This document shows, piece by piece, positions 52,016 to 60,303 of a DNA stretch of 64,000 nt. Below the pieces are notes generated by a model, which worked only from the letters and a program-made list of their open reading frames with translations, searched no databases and was not told the origin of the DNA. This stretch comes from Bradyrhizobium sp. SZCCT0153 (GTDB lineage: Bacteria; Pseudomonadota; Alphaproteobacteria; Rhizobiales; Xanthobacteraceae). The translations under genes were made by a program, and so were the position numbers. The stretch's first letter is position 1, and each line of letters begins with the position of its first letter. Location: contig NZ_JAFCKS010000003.1 of the NCBI RefSeq assembly GCF_018129995.1, forward strand, positions 620,001-684,000, written 5' to 3'.

Positions 52016-52396
52016 TTACCAATAAATACCGTGCCGATGCAGTTCGCGGATCACGCGCGCTTCCGTGGACGGCTGGCGGCGCTTCGGCTTGGTTGTCCCG
52101 GTTGTGCTGGTCACCGCTGTGGCCGAGGGTTGCGCCGGCGTTGTTGCGGTGGGCGCTGTCGCGGTCGGCGGCGCGGTGGCAGCGGTTGAAGTCGGGGCGG
52201 TGGTCGCCGTCTGGACATTCGGCGCCTGCGTTGCCGCCGGGGCTTGCGTCGTCTGCGGCGTGGCCGTCGGCGAGGCCGGTTGCTCGGCGGCCGGCTGGCT
52301 TGCGCTGGTCGCCGCGAGGCTCAGACTACGCGGACCACCCGCATGGGCTTGTGTTGCGAGCAGCGACATCGCTGCTATCAGGATCAGCTTGCGCAT
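52016..52396 (-). CDS. Small secreted Ala/Thr/Pro-rich hypothetical protein
   Basis: 126 residues, function unknown. A signal peptide (MRKLILIAAMSLLATQAHAG) is followed by a low-complexity region of about 75 residues made almost only of A, T, P, S and Q (for example TATTAPTSTAATAPPTATAP), and then a charged conserved-looking tail RQPSTEARVIRELHRHGIYW. The signal peptide and tail argue that it is a real gene. The middle may be a disordered linker across the periplasm. It is alone on its strand. Confidence 0.65.
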   Translation of the reverse strand: MRKLILIAAMSLLATQAHAGGPRSLSLAATSASQPAAEQPASPTATPQTTQAPAATQAPNVQTATTAPTSTAATAPPTATAPTATTPAQPSATAVTSTTGTTKPKRRQPSTEARVIRELHRHGIYW

Positions 52397-52747
52397 GGCA
52401 ACCCCGCTATCTGGTCAATCCGTCTTACCTAATTCGCATCCACCCGGGGCTAGCGCGCAAACCGATGCGTGCCGATTTCGATCAGAGTGGTCCGGCAGGA
52501 CAGACGATAGATCAGGCTGAACAATTGACCCCACATGACCGAACTCCATTGTTGATCACGGATCAAAGCCTAACCCCGGTGTTTTTCCGGCGGTTTTCGG
52601 GGCGTGAGGAAAATGGCTTCGTCGCACCGCGATGTGATGTCGTTGGAACAGGTGGGACGAAGTCACCTCACGGGTGTGTGAGCTTTGAGCCGCTGCGCCC
52701 CCACCTCCAAGGGAGGTGGTCAGAGGGAGGATGTCAGAGTGAGGAGG
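52397..52747. other. Spacer without a recognised gene
   Basis: 351 bp. It must hold the promoter of the small secreted-protein gene. A hairpin CCACCTCC/GGAGGTGG at 52701-52719 lies just after the glutamine-synthetase-like gene and may end its transcript. TTGATCACGGATCAA at 52552-52566 is a palindrome but is one base too long for a FixK/FNR box. No ORF with a ribosome site is seen. Confidence 0.55.
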
Positions 52748-54184
52748 TCAGAACATCTCGAAATATTCGCGGTGTTCCCAGTCGGTCACCTCGGACAGGA
52801 AACGGTCGATCTCGGCGTTCTTGATGTGGGTGTAATAGTCGACGAAGTCAGGCCCGAGCTTCTCCCGGAAGAATGGATCGTCCTTCAGCGCACCGACGGC
52901 ATCGCGCAGCGATTTCGGCAAGAGCGGCGCCTTGGTCTCGTAGGGCGTGTCGGCCGACGGGCCGGGGTCGAGCTTGCGGTCGACGCCGTCGAGGCCTGAG
53001 AGTATCTGCGAGGCCATGTAGAGATAGGGATTGGCCGCGGGCTCGCCGATGCGGTTCTCGAGCCGTGTGGCGGGATCGCCGGCCGCCCCAAGCACGCGGA
53101 TCATGACGCCGCGATTGTCCCGGCCCCAGATCGCGCGGTCCGGCGCCAGCGAATAGGAGCGGTAGCGCTTGTAGCCGTTGAGGGTCGGCGTGGTGAACAC
53201 GGTGGAGGCGCGGGCGTGATCGAGCAGGCCGGCCAGGTACGCGCGGCCGAACGCGCTGAGCGGCTCGCCGCCGTCCTTCGCCATGAACTGGTTCTCGCCG
53301 CTCGTGCGCGAGACGATCGACTGATGCAGGTGCCAGCCGCTCGCGAACAGGTTCGGCAGTTTTGGCCGGCACATGAAGGTGGCGTGATAACCGTGGCGCC
53401 GCGCGATCTGCTTCACCGCCGAGCGGAACAGCACCATGTTGTCGGCGGGCTCCAGCCCTTTCTTCGGCGCGAAGGTGAATTCGCACTGGCTAGGCCCGAA
53501 CTCGACCTCGACCGAGCGCAGGGGCAGCCCGAGCGCGACGACGTCGCGGCGCAGGATCTCCAGCACCGGCTCCATCTGATCGAAGCGCTGCTCGGTGAGA
53601 TATTGATAGCCATGGCTGAGCAGGCTCACCGAAGGTGGCGTGCCGGGCTGGCCTGCGTCCTCGGCGCGCATATGCGGATCGTCGAGCTTGAAGATATGGA
53701 ATTCGACCTCGAGCCCGGCGACGAAATCATGGCCGCGGCTTGCGAGATCGTCGAGCACCTTGCGGTAGAGCCCGCGCGTTGCGAACGGCACCGGGCGGCC
53801 GTCATTGAAATGGAGATCGCACAGCACCCAGCCCGTGGCCGGCGCCCATGGCAGCACGCGAAAAGTGGTGGGATCAGCGACCATCAGCACGTCGGCCGCC
53901 CCCTCCATCTCCTTCATGCCGAAGCCGCCGCCCGAGGTGAACACCGGGAATACCGTGCGGTGCGAGGTGTCCTTGGCGAGCATGGTGGTGGTGATGGAGC
54001 AGCCGCTTTCCAGCGAGGCGATCGCCTCCGACGCGATGATGGTCTTGCCGCGCAGGATGCCGTGCTGGTCGGGAAAGGCGAGGCGGATGACCTCGAGGTT
54101 CTTTTCCTCGACGAGGCGCCGCATGCGCGTCGCCGCGTCCTTCTGCTCATCCGACCACAGCGCATGACGCGCGACGAAAGTCAC
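52748..54184 (-). CDS. Glutamine-synthetase-like amide ligase
   Basis: 478 residues, GS fold. The N-terminal beta-grasp part has VIRLAFPDQHGILRGKTIIA. The catalytic domain keeps metal-binding E in GLEVEFHIF and VEVEFGPSQCEFTF, the ATP/ammonium region in SGWHLHQSI and the substrate Arg in NRGVMIRVLG. It starts with GTG at 54184 (GGAG upstream). It resembles gamma-glutamyl-amine ligases (PuuA/GlnT, AtdA1/TdnQ), not housekeeping GlnA. The Rieske oxygenase gene lies directly upstream on the same strand, as in aniline-type degradation loci. Confidence 0.85.
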   Translation of the reverse strand: MTFVARHALWSDEQKDAATRMRRLVEEKNLEVIRLAFPDQHGILRGKTIIASEAIASLESGCSITTTMLAKDTSHRTVFPVFTSGGGFGMKEMEGAADVLMVADPTTFRVLPWAPATGWVLCDLHFNDGRPVPFATRGLYRKVLDDLASRGHDFVAGLEVEFHIFKLDDPHMRAEDAGQPGTPPSVSLLSHGYQYLTEQRFDQMEPVLEILRRDVVALGLPLRSVEVEFGPSQCEFTFAPKKGLEPADNMVLFRSAVKQIARRHGYHATFMCRPKLPNLFASGWHLHQSIVSRTSGENQFMAKDGGEPLSAFGRAYLAGLLDHARASTVFTTPTLNGYKRYRSYSLAPDRAIWGRDNRGVMIRVLGAAGDPATRLENRIGEPAANPYLYMASQILSGLDGVDRKLDPGPSADTPYETKAPLLPKSLRDAVGALKDDPFFREKLGPDFVDYYTHIKNAEIDRFLSEVTDWEHREYFEMF

Positions 54185-54202
54185 TTTGCCGCTCCTTCAG
54201 CT

Positions 54203-54298
54203 GCCGTAGGGTGGGCAAAGCGAAGCGTGCCCACCACGTCTGTCGTTCGCACGCGGGCATGGCGGGCACGGCGCTTTGCGCCTTTGCCCACCCTACGG
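54203..54298. repeat. Palindromic repeat, family D
   Basis: CCGTAGGGTGGGCAAAGCGA at the left and CGCCTTTGCCCACCCTACGG at the right, with inner arms CGTGCCCACC/GGCGGGCACG. It separates the Rieske oxygenase gene from the GS-like gene within one probable operon. Confidence 0.85.
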
Positions 54299-54314
54299 GA
54301 GCCGACCACAGTCG

Positions 54315-55673
54315 TCACTCCGCCGCCGTCAACCGATGCACGTTGTCCGCGATCTCCTTCGGAACAGGCGCGGTCCACGGTGCGCCGCGGCGGCGCTTGA
54401 CGTCGACTTCCATCCAGTAGGTCTCCCAGCCCCGCGTCGGCCCGATGCCGTCCATGGTCGCGGGTCCCTGGATGCTGCGCGCATTGGCCTCGTCCAGAAA
54501 CAGCATCGGCTTCTCGCCGCCCAGAACCTTCTCGATTTCCTGCCGCAGCAGGCGGCGATACTGCACGATCGCCTTGTCGCTCGAGCCGAGATGCTCCTTG
54601 GTGCGATCCTGGATCGCGCCCATCGACTCCACCGCCCACTGGTCGTGGACGTTGATGTCGCTGCCCATGCCGGTATAGGTCGCGGTCTGCTGCTCGTGCG
54701 GATCGAAACCGTAATCGTTGCTGCGGTTTTTCCGCGACTTGTAGTCGGGCAGCTCGTACAGCTCGAGCCGCTGGTCGCGCATCTTCTGCTTGTCGACCGG
54801 GTTCGCGTAGCTGGTGAAGATCGCATACCAGTAGCAATTCTCGTCGTCGACCGGCACGTGCCATTGCGTGATCGTCATCTCCGTGCTCATGGGGATGACG
54901 AAGCCGTGCGGGAAGAGCTGGTTGGTGACGCGCACATGGGTGCGCTCCTCGTCGATCTCGCGCAGTGCGATCAGCCGCAATCCGTATTCGGTATGCTCGA
55001 CATTGATGATCGGACGGTCGTATTCGCGCAGGATTTTTGTCATCGGAAGGTCGGAGCCGGCGGAGGCGCCGCGGAACTGCTTGCCGTAGGCCGTGGAGGT
55101 GTCCTCGTCCTCGAAGAAGCGATGCAGGTACGATGCGTGGGCGGGATCGATGCCGACTTCGAGTGCCTGGAGCCAGTTGCAGGCCATATGGCCTTTGAAC
55201 GCAAAAGTGTGCGTGCCGGGCGCGACGAAGCAGTCGAGCTCCGGAAATGCCGGCGGCTCGCCCTCGCCGAGATAGGCCCAGAGGATCCCGCTCTTCTCCA
55301 CCACGGGATAGGAGCGCTGACGGATGTTCTGGCAGAGCTTCGAGTCCTTCGGCTCAGCCGGGGTCTCGATGCACTGGCCGGTGGCGTCGAACAGCCAGCC
55401 ATGGAAGGCGCAGCGCAGGCCGCCGTGCTCGAGCCGCCCGAAGGCGAGGTCGGCGCCGCGATGCGCGCAGTGACGGTCGATCAGCCCGTAGCGTCCGGTC
55501 TCGTCGCGGAACAGAACCAGGTTTTCGCCGAGCAGCCTGACCGGCCGGATCGGCCGCTCGCCCTCCAGCTCATCCACCAGCGCCGCCGGTTGCCAGTAGC
55601 TCCGCATCAGTCTGCCGCAGGGATCCTTCGGCCCGCTGCGGGTGATCAGGTCGTTCTGCGCCTGGCTCATCAT
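54315..55673 (-). CDS. Rieske-type aromatic ring-hydroxylating oxygenase, large subunit
   Basis: 452 residues, phthalate-dioxygenase-like. The Rieske cluster is bound by C-x-H-x17-C-x2-H in CAHRGADLAFG...LRCAFHGW (about residues 69-92). The mononuclear iron site is in LEVGIDPAHASYLHRFF near 180, with the bridging Asp. ATG at 55673 is chosen (AAGGA 11 bases upstream); a TTG at 55691 would add six residues. No small subunit or reductase is adjacent. The divergent IclR gene and downstream GS-like gene suggest an aryl-amine or aryl-amide substrate. Confidence 0.9.
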   Translation of the reverse strand: MMSQAQNDLITRSGPKDPCGRLMRSYWQPAALVDELEGERPIRPVRLLGENLVLFRDETGRYGLIDRHCAHRGADLAFGRLEHGGLRCAFHGWLFDATGQCIETPAEPKDSKLCQNIRQRSYPVVEKSGILWAYLGEGEPPAFPELDCFVAPGTHTFAFKGHMACNWLQALEVGIDPAHASYLHRFFEDEDTSTAYGKQFRGASAGSDLPMTKILREYDRPIINVEHTEYGLRLIALREIDEERTHVRVTNQLFPHGFVIPMSTEMTITQWHVPVDDENCYWYAIFTSYANPVDKQKMRDQRLELYELPDYKSRKNRSNDYGFDPHEQQTATYTGMGSDINVHDQWAVESMGAIQDRTKEHLGSSDKAIVQYRRLLRQEIEKVLGGEKPMLFLDEANARSIQGPATMDGIGPTRGWETYWMEVDVKRRRGAPWTAPVPKEIADNVHRLTAAE

Positions 55674-55708
55674 GGCGAGTGCATCCTTCAATCTCGGAGT
55701 GGCGTTTG

Positions 55709-55733
55709 TTCGCCTATTGAACGAATGGGCGAA
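55709..55733. promoter_or_regulatory. Putative IclR operator
   Basis: TTCGCCTATT (55709-55718) and AATGGGCGAA (55724-55733) are inverted repeats with one mismatch and a 5-base spacer. It lies in the 103-bp gap between the divergent Rieske and iclR genes, 44 bp before the iclR start. Confidence 0.6.
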
Positions 55734-55776
55734 TTATGACATGCCTTGGACCGGCAGCAAGCACTATTTTGCAGGA

Positions 55777-56574
55777 ATGTCCGACGCCATGCCCAAGCTG
55801 AAGCGAAGCGAGACCGACGAGCGCGCGACGGATTTCGTCGAAAGCCTCGATCGCGGCCTGCGCCTGCTTCAGTCCTTCGGCACGACGGTAGGCCCGATGA
55901 CCTTGAGCGATCTCGCCCGCGCCGCCGATCTTCCGCGCGCCACCGCCCGGCGCATGCTGTTCACGCTCCAGCGTGGCGGCTTCGTCGGTGGTGACGGCAA
56001 GCTGTTCACGTTGACGCCGCACGTGCTGACCCTTGCCGCCTCGTTTCTGCGCTCCAACCAGCTCGTCACGGTGCTGCAACCGGTGCTCGATCGCGCCGCG
56101 ACTGCGGCAAATGAAATCGCGTCACTCGCGGTGCTCGACGGTGACGACGTCGTGTTCGTGGCGCGGAGCAGTCCGGCGCGGATGTTTTCAGGCGGGCTGG
56201 AGATCGGCTACCGGCTGCCGGCGTTCTGCACCTCGGTCGGCCGCGCCATGCTGGGTCAGCTCGGCGATGCCGAACTCGCCGCGCGCCTGAAAACAATGAC
56301 GCGCGAAGCGCTGACGCCGCAGACGGTGACCGATCCCGGGGCGCTGCTGGCACGGATCGTCGCCGACCGCGGGCAGGGCTATTCGCTGGTCGACCGCGAG
56401 GCCGAGCCGCATTTCCGTTCAATCTCGGTTCCCGTCCGCCGCTACGACGATGTGATCGTCGCCGCGATCAACATGGGCGCCCATGTCGACCGCGTGCCGG
56501 CTCAGGAGCTGATCGACCGCTTCCTGCCGCTGCTGCGCGAGGGCGCCGACGCGGTCCGTTCGCAGTTGCTGTAG
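55777..56574 (+). CDS. IclR-family regulator (PcaR/PobR-like)
   Basis: 265 residues. The winged helix (about 15-75) reads RGLRLLQSFGTTVGPMTLSD and LPRATARRMLFTLQRGGFVG. The effector domain has LEIGYRLPAFCTSVGRAMLG near 150 and YSLVDREAEPHFRSISVPVR near 205. These are typical of protocatechuate-pathway IclR activators. The ATG at 55777 has GCAGGA just upstream; ATG at 55789 is also possible. Divergent from the Rieske oxygenase gene, which it probably controls. Confidence 0.92.
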   Translation: MSDAMPKLKRSETDERATDFVESLDRGLRLLQSFGTTVGPMTLSDLARAADLPRATARRMLFTLQRGGFVGGDGKLFTLTPHVLTLAASFLRSNQLVTVLQPVLDRAATAANEIASLAVLDGDDVVFVARSSPARMFSGGLEIGYRLPAFCTSVGRAMLGQLGDAELAARLKTMTREALTPQTVTDPGALLARIVADRGQGYSLVDREAEPHFRSISVPVRRYDDVIVAAINMGAHVDRVPAQELIDRFLPLLREGADAVRSQLL

Positions 56575-56643
56575 CTACAGCGCACTTCGCTCGGGCTGCC
56601 TGGCAGGCTATAATGCGCGGCACAAGAGAACAGGGAGGATGCC

Positions 56644-56976
56644 ATGCACCATACCATGGTTCCCAGTGATCGCGTGGAGCACGTCGCCGTCTACGGGCGC
56701 GACGGCACGAAGCTTGGCACGATTGAGCGACTGATGCTCGACAAGGTCAGCGGAATGGTCACCTATGCCGTGATCAAGACCGGCGGGCTGCTCGGTACTC
56801 ATCATCATTATCCGGTGCAGTGGAGCGCCCTGAAATACGATCGCGGCCGTCAGGCCTTCCAGGTCGAACTGACGATGGACGAGTTCAGCGGCGGTCCATG
56901 CGAGTTCGATGGCGATGAGTTCGATTGGGGCGACCGCTCGCGGTCCTACCCGCATCCGAATTACTGGTCGGTCTAG
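56644..56976 (+). CDS. PRC-barrel domain protein
   Basis: 110 residues. The fold is seen in VEHVAVYGRDGTKLGTIERL, MVTYAVIKTGGLLGTHHHYP and WSALKYDRGRQAFQVEL, which match bacterial PRC-barrel/photosynthetic-reaction-centre-H-like small proteins. The C-terminal tail is acidic (EFDGDEFDWGDRSRSYPHPN). AGGGAGGATGCC precedes the ATG. Role unknown; often stress-related. Confidence 0.8.
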   Translation: MHHTMVPSDRVEHVAVYGRDGTKLGTIERLMLDKVSGMVTYAVIKTGGLLGTHHHYPVQWSALKYDRGRQAFQVELTMDEFSGGPCEFDGDEFDWGDRSRSYPHPNYWSV

Positions 56977-57051
56977 TCGCGTCGGAAGACTTGCAGCCCG
57001 GGTCAGCGGAGCGATAGCCGAGAGCGCTACACGTTGGCTTGATCGACGCGC

Positions 57052-57447
57052 TTACGGCCGGTTGCGCATCCAGTCGGCGAGACCGGACAGCGCGCGGTCG
57101 AGGTCTTGCCGCGCGGCCGCATCAGTCACCGTCTCCTCCAGCGCGCCGCGCATGCAGAGTAGCCACGCATCGCGCTCGGCATCGCCGATGGCAAAGCCGA
57201 TATGGCGCTGGCGCAGCCGTGGATGGCCTTTTTCGACGGAGTAAAGTTTTGGCCCGCCGGTCCATTCGGTGAGATAGCGCTTCAGCACGTCCCTGATCAG
57301 GCCGAGATCGGCGGCATGCATCGCGCGAATGGCGTTTGCTTCCGGCAGGGTGTCCATCCGCTCGTAGAAGCGGTCGACCAGCCGGTCGATCGTGGCACTG
57401 CCCCCGATCCGCTCGAACATGGACGTTGCGACGTCGCTGTCGGCCAT
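57052..57447 (-). CDS. Truncated haemoglobin, group II
   Basis: 131 residues. FERIGGSATIDRLVDRFYER carries the B10 Tyr, the E-helix region is AIRAMHAADLGLIRD, and the proximal F8 His is in HPRLRQRHIGFAI. YLTEWTGGPKLYSVEKGHPR is a group II hallmark, followed by the G8 Trp in ERDAWLLCM. The ATG at 57447 gives a family-typical length. It follows boxR by 13 bp on the same strand, so it is part of the box locus; it may supply or scavenge O2 for the oxygen-dependent epoxidase BoxAB. Confidence 0.88.
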   Translation of the reverse strand: MADSDVATSMFERIGGSATIDRLVDRFYERMDTLPEANAIRAMHAADLGLIRDVLKRYLTEWTGGPKLYSVEKGHPRLRQRHIGFAIGDAERDAWLLCMRGALEETVTDAAARQDLDRALSGLADWMRNRP

Positions 57448-57460
57448 ATCAAGTCCCGAC

Positions 57461-58369
57461 CTACAGCGCCACGCTGCGCAGCCCGAAGCTGCGGGCTTCG
57501 TTCTGGAGCACCGGACGCACCGCATCGATCAGCCGCGCGGCCGCGGCGTCGACCGACAATCCCGCCGTATCCACCACCGCCGTCGCGCGTGCGTACAACG
57601 GCTCGCGGCTCAGCAGGATGTTGCGCAGCTCGGCCATGGCGGAGCGGTCGTCGGCCATCGGGCGGAGATCGCCCTGGCGGCGGACACGGGCCATGTGCTC
57701 CTCCGGCTCGGCCTTCAGCCAGATCGTGTAGAACGACGACAGGATCTGGTCGAAGGTCAGCGGTTCCGAGACGATGCCGCCGCCGGTCGCCAGCACCATC
57801 AGCTCGTTGCGCGCGAGCAGCTGTTGCAGCGCCGCCTGCTCCATGCGGCGAAAGCCTTCCTGGCCGTAGAGCGCGATGATCTCGGCGACCGAGAGGCCGT
57901 TCTGCTGCTCGACCTCCTTGTTGAGCTCGACGAAGCTCCAGCCGATCTTCTTCGCCAGCATCCGGCCGAGCGTGGATTTGCCGGCGCCGCGCAGGCCGAT
58001 CAGAGCAATGCCGCAGAACGGCGCGCGCCGCGGCGCGGATGCGCTGCCGCCGGCGAGGACATCCTTGGCCTGAGCGATCTGTGCCGGCGTCGCCTTGCGC
58101 AGCAGATCGCGAAACATCTGCCAGTCGGGCGTCGGATCGGTCGAGGGGAGCAGGTCCTCGAGATGCGCGCCCATCGCGTCCGAGACGCGGCGCAGCAGCA
58201 CGATCGAGACGTTGCCCTTGCCGCTCTCGAGCTGCGCGATGTAGCGCTCCGAAATCCCTGATACCTTGGCGAGCACTTTGCGCGACATGCCGCGCAGCGC
58301 GCGCATGGTGCGCACGCGCTGGCCGAGCTGTTCGAGGAAGCGGGATTCGGCGTCGGGACTGTCGGTCAT
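57461..58369 (-). CDS. boxR: BoxR/BzdR-type regulator: XRE HTH plus shikimate-kinase-like domain
   Basis: 302 residues, two domains. The N-terminal XRE helix-turn-helix (about 12-70) reads VRTMRALRGMSRKVLAKVSG and ISERYIAQLESGKGNVSIVL. The C-terminal domain resembles shikimate kinase, with the P-loop LIGLRGAGKSTLGR near residue 145 and ATGGGIVSEPLTFDQIL. This fusion is that of BzdR and BoxR, benzoyl-CoA-responsive repressors. Divergent from benzoate-CoA ligase. Candidate target sites with TGCA repeats lie at 48427, 58427 and 61679-61747. Confidence 0.92.
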   Translation of the reverse strand: MTDSPDAESRFLEQLGQRVRTMRALRGMSRKVLAKVSGISERYIAQLESGKGNVSIVLLRRVSDAMGAHLEDLLPSTDPTPDWQMFRDLLRKATPAQIAQAKDVLAGGSASAPRRAPFCGIALIGLRGAGKSTLGRMLAKKIGWSFVELNKEVEQQNGLSVAEIIALYGQEGFRRMEQAALQQLLARNELMVLATGGGIVSEPLTFDQILSSFYTIWLKAEPEEHMARVRRQGDLRPMADDRSAMAELRNILLSREPLYARATAVVDTAGLSVDAAAARLIDAVRPVLQNEARSFGLRSVAL

Positions 58370-58426
58370 GGACTACAGATCAGAGCCTTCTTTAGGGTTT
58401 AGGGGATGTCCCGCGGCGTGCTTTAA

Positions 58427-58440
58427 TGAAACATAGTGCC
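58427..58440. promoter_or_regulatory. Degenerate BoxR-type half site before benzoate-CoA ligase
   Basis: TGAA, ACATAG, TGCC keeps the four-plus-six-plus-four pattern of the sites at 48437 (TGCA, ACAAAG, TGCA) and 61679 (TGAA, ACAAAA, TGCA). It lies 57 bp before the boxR start and 72 bp before the ligase start. Two TGCA boxes are imperfect, so support is weaker. Confidence 0.4.
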
Positions 58441-58511
58441 TGCTAGCATTGACAGCAAGCCGCCACAGTGTCTTTGTATGAATTATAATTCTAAAATCGA
58501 GGGAGAAGTCC

Positions 58512-60053
58512 GTGAGCGAGGGATCCTATAACGCGGTGACCTGGCTGCTCGACCGTAACGTCGAGGCGGGCCGCGGCGGGAAGCTGGCTTTCGACGACAC
58601 CGTCTCGCGGCTCACCTATGGCGAGCTTCAGCGCGAGACGCGGCGCGCCGCCAACATGCTGCGCCGGCTCGGCGTCCGCCGCGAGGAACGCGTGGCGATG
58701 ATCATGCTGGACACGGTCGATTTCCCGATCGTGTTCCTGGGTGCGATCCGCGCCGGCATCGTGCCGGTGCCGCTCAACACGCTGCTGACGGCGGACCAAT
58801 ACGCCTACATCCTCGCCGATTGCCGCGCGCGCGTGTTGTTCGTGTCGGAAGCGCTCTACCCCGTCATCAGGGACGTCGTCGGCCGCATGCCCGATCTGGA
58901 GCATGTCGTCGTCTCCGGCGCCAAGCAGAACGGTCACAAGCAACTCGCCGAGGAGCTCGCGGACGAGAGCGACAAATTCACCACCGCCGCCACGCATCCC
59001 GACGAGCCGGCGTTCTGGCTCTATTCGTCCGGCTCGACCGGCATGCCCAAGGGCGTGCGTCACATCCATTCGAACATGCAGGCGACCGCCGACACTTATG
59101 CGAGCCAGGTCTTGGGCATCCGCGAGAGCGATGTCTGCCTCTCCGCCGCCAAGCTGTTCTTCGCCTATGGCCTCGGCAACGCGTTGACCTTCCCGATGTC
59201 GGTCGGCGCCAGCGTCATCCTCAACAGCGAGCGGCCGACGCCGGCGCGCATGTTCGACCTGATGAACCGCTACAAGCCGTCGATCTTCTACGGCGTGCCG
59301 ACGCTGTTCGCGGCGATGCTCAACGACGAAACCATGAAGAGCGAGCGCGGCGGCGGCGCCCTGCGCATCTGTACCTCGGCCGGCGAGGCGTTGCCGGAAT
59401 CCGTCGGCCTCAGCTGGAAGGCGCGCTTCGGCGTCGACATCCTCGACGGCGTCGGCTCGACCGAGCTGTTGCACATCTTCCTGTCGAACGCGCCCGGCGA
59501 CATCAAATACGGCTCTTCCGGCAAGCCGGTGCCGGGTTATGCCGTGCGGCTCGTCAACGAATCCGGCCAGGACGTCGCCGACGGCGAAGTCGGTGAGCTC
59601 CTGGTCGATGCGCCTTCCGCCGGCGAAGGCTACTGGAATCAGCGCCACAAGAGCCGCCGCACCTTTGAAGGACCGTGGACCCGCACCGGCGACAAATATG
59701 TCCGCGACGGCGAGGGCCGCTACACCTTCTGCGGCCGCGCCGACGACATGTTCAAGGTTTCCGGCATCTGGGTCTCGCCGTTCGAGGTCGAGAGCGCGCT
59801 GATCACGCATCCCGCCGTGCTGGAAGCTGCCGTCGTGCCCGAGGCCGATCCGGAGGGCCTGCTGAAGCCGAAGGCCTTCGTCGTGCTGCGTCCGGGTGTG
59901 AAGACGACCGACTTGCAGGAAATGCTGAAGGAGCACGTCAAGCAGAAGATCGGCCCCTGGAAATACCCGCGCTGGATCGACGTGGTGGAGTCGTTGCCGA
60001 AGACCGCGACGGGAAAGATCCAGCGGTTCAAGCTGCGGGACGGGACGAATTGA
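58512..60053 (+). CDS. Benzoate-CoA ligase
   Basis: 513 residues, AMP-binding family. Motifs are YSSGSTGMPKGVRHIHSNMQ near residue 173, FFAYGLGNALTFPMSVGASV near 225, the adenylate motif GVGSTELLHIF near 318, and the catalytic Lys in KTATGKIQRFKL near the end. AKLFFAYGLGN and STELLHIFLS are typical of benzoate-type ligases. It makes benzoyl-CoA in the cytosol. GAGGGAG precedes the ATG. Divergent from boxR. First gene of the plus-strand box operon. Confidence 0.92.
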   Translation: MSEGSYNAVTWLLDRNVEAGRGGKLAFDDTVSRLTYGELQRETRRAANMLRRLGVRREERVAMIMLDTVDFPIVFLGAIRAGIVPVPLNTLLTADQYAYILADCRARVLFVSEALYPVIRDVVGRMPDLEHVVVSGAKQNGHKQLAEELADESDKFTTAATHPDEPAFWLYSSGSTGMPKGVRHIHSNMQATADTYASQVLGIRESDVCLSAAKLFFAYGLGNALTFPMSVGASVILNSERPTPARMFDLMNRYKPSIFYGVPTLFAAMLNDETMKSERGGGALRICTSAGEALPESVGLSWKARFGVDILDGVGSTELLHIFLSNAPGDIKYGSSGKPVPGYAVRLVNESGQDVADGEVGELLVDAPSAGEGYWNQRHKSRRTFEGPWTRTGDKYVRDGEGRYTFCGRADDMFKVSGIWVSPFEVESALITHPAVLEAAVVPEADPEGLLKPKAFVVLRPGVKTTDLQEMLKEHVKQKIGPWKYPRWIDVVESLPKTATGKIQRFKLRDGTN

Positions 60054-60100
60054 GTGAGCGCATGTCGAACGTGACTGACACTGTCGCAGCGGACTCCACT

Positions 60101-60248
60101 GCGCTCCCTCCCCCGCAAGGAGGGAGGGCGGGGGACAGGGGTAGCCCAGCAAACGGTTTTCATTGTCGCGCGCCAGATGGTCTCCGCCACACCGGGAGTC
60201 CCCGTGTGGCACCCCTCTCCCTAGCCCTCCCCCGCAAGGGGGGAGGGA
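60101..60248. repeat. Palindromic repeat, family A (full copy) in the box operon
   Basis: GCGCTCCCTCCCCCGCAAGG at the left and CCCTCCCCCGCAAGGGGGGA at the right, about 60 bp apart. It separates the ligase and hydrolase genes and is flanked by imperfect 22-bp direct copies of the gene junction (60049-60070 and 60291-60312). Confidence 0.85.
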
Positions 60249-60303
60249 ACGACGGAGCGCTTGGCCACGTCTCGTTCTCATCGCCCGAAGATTGAGTGAC
60301 AGC

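Noticed and set aside
52552..52566. TTGATCACGGATCAA considered as a FixK/FNR box
   Set aside because: The half sites TTGA and TCAA are seven bases apart instead of six, and no anaerobic-type gene starts nearby.
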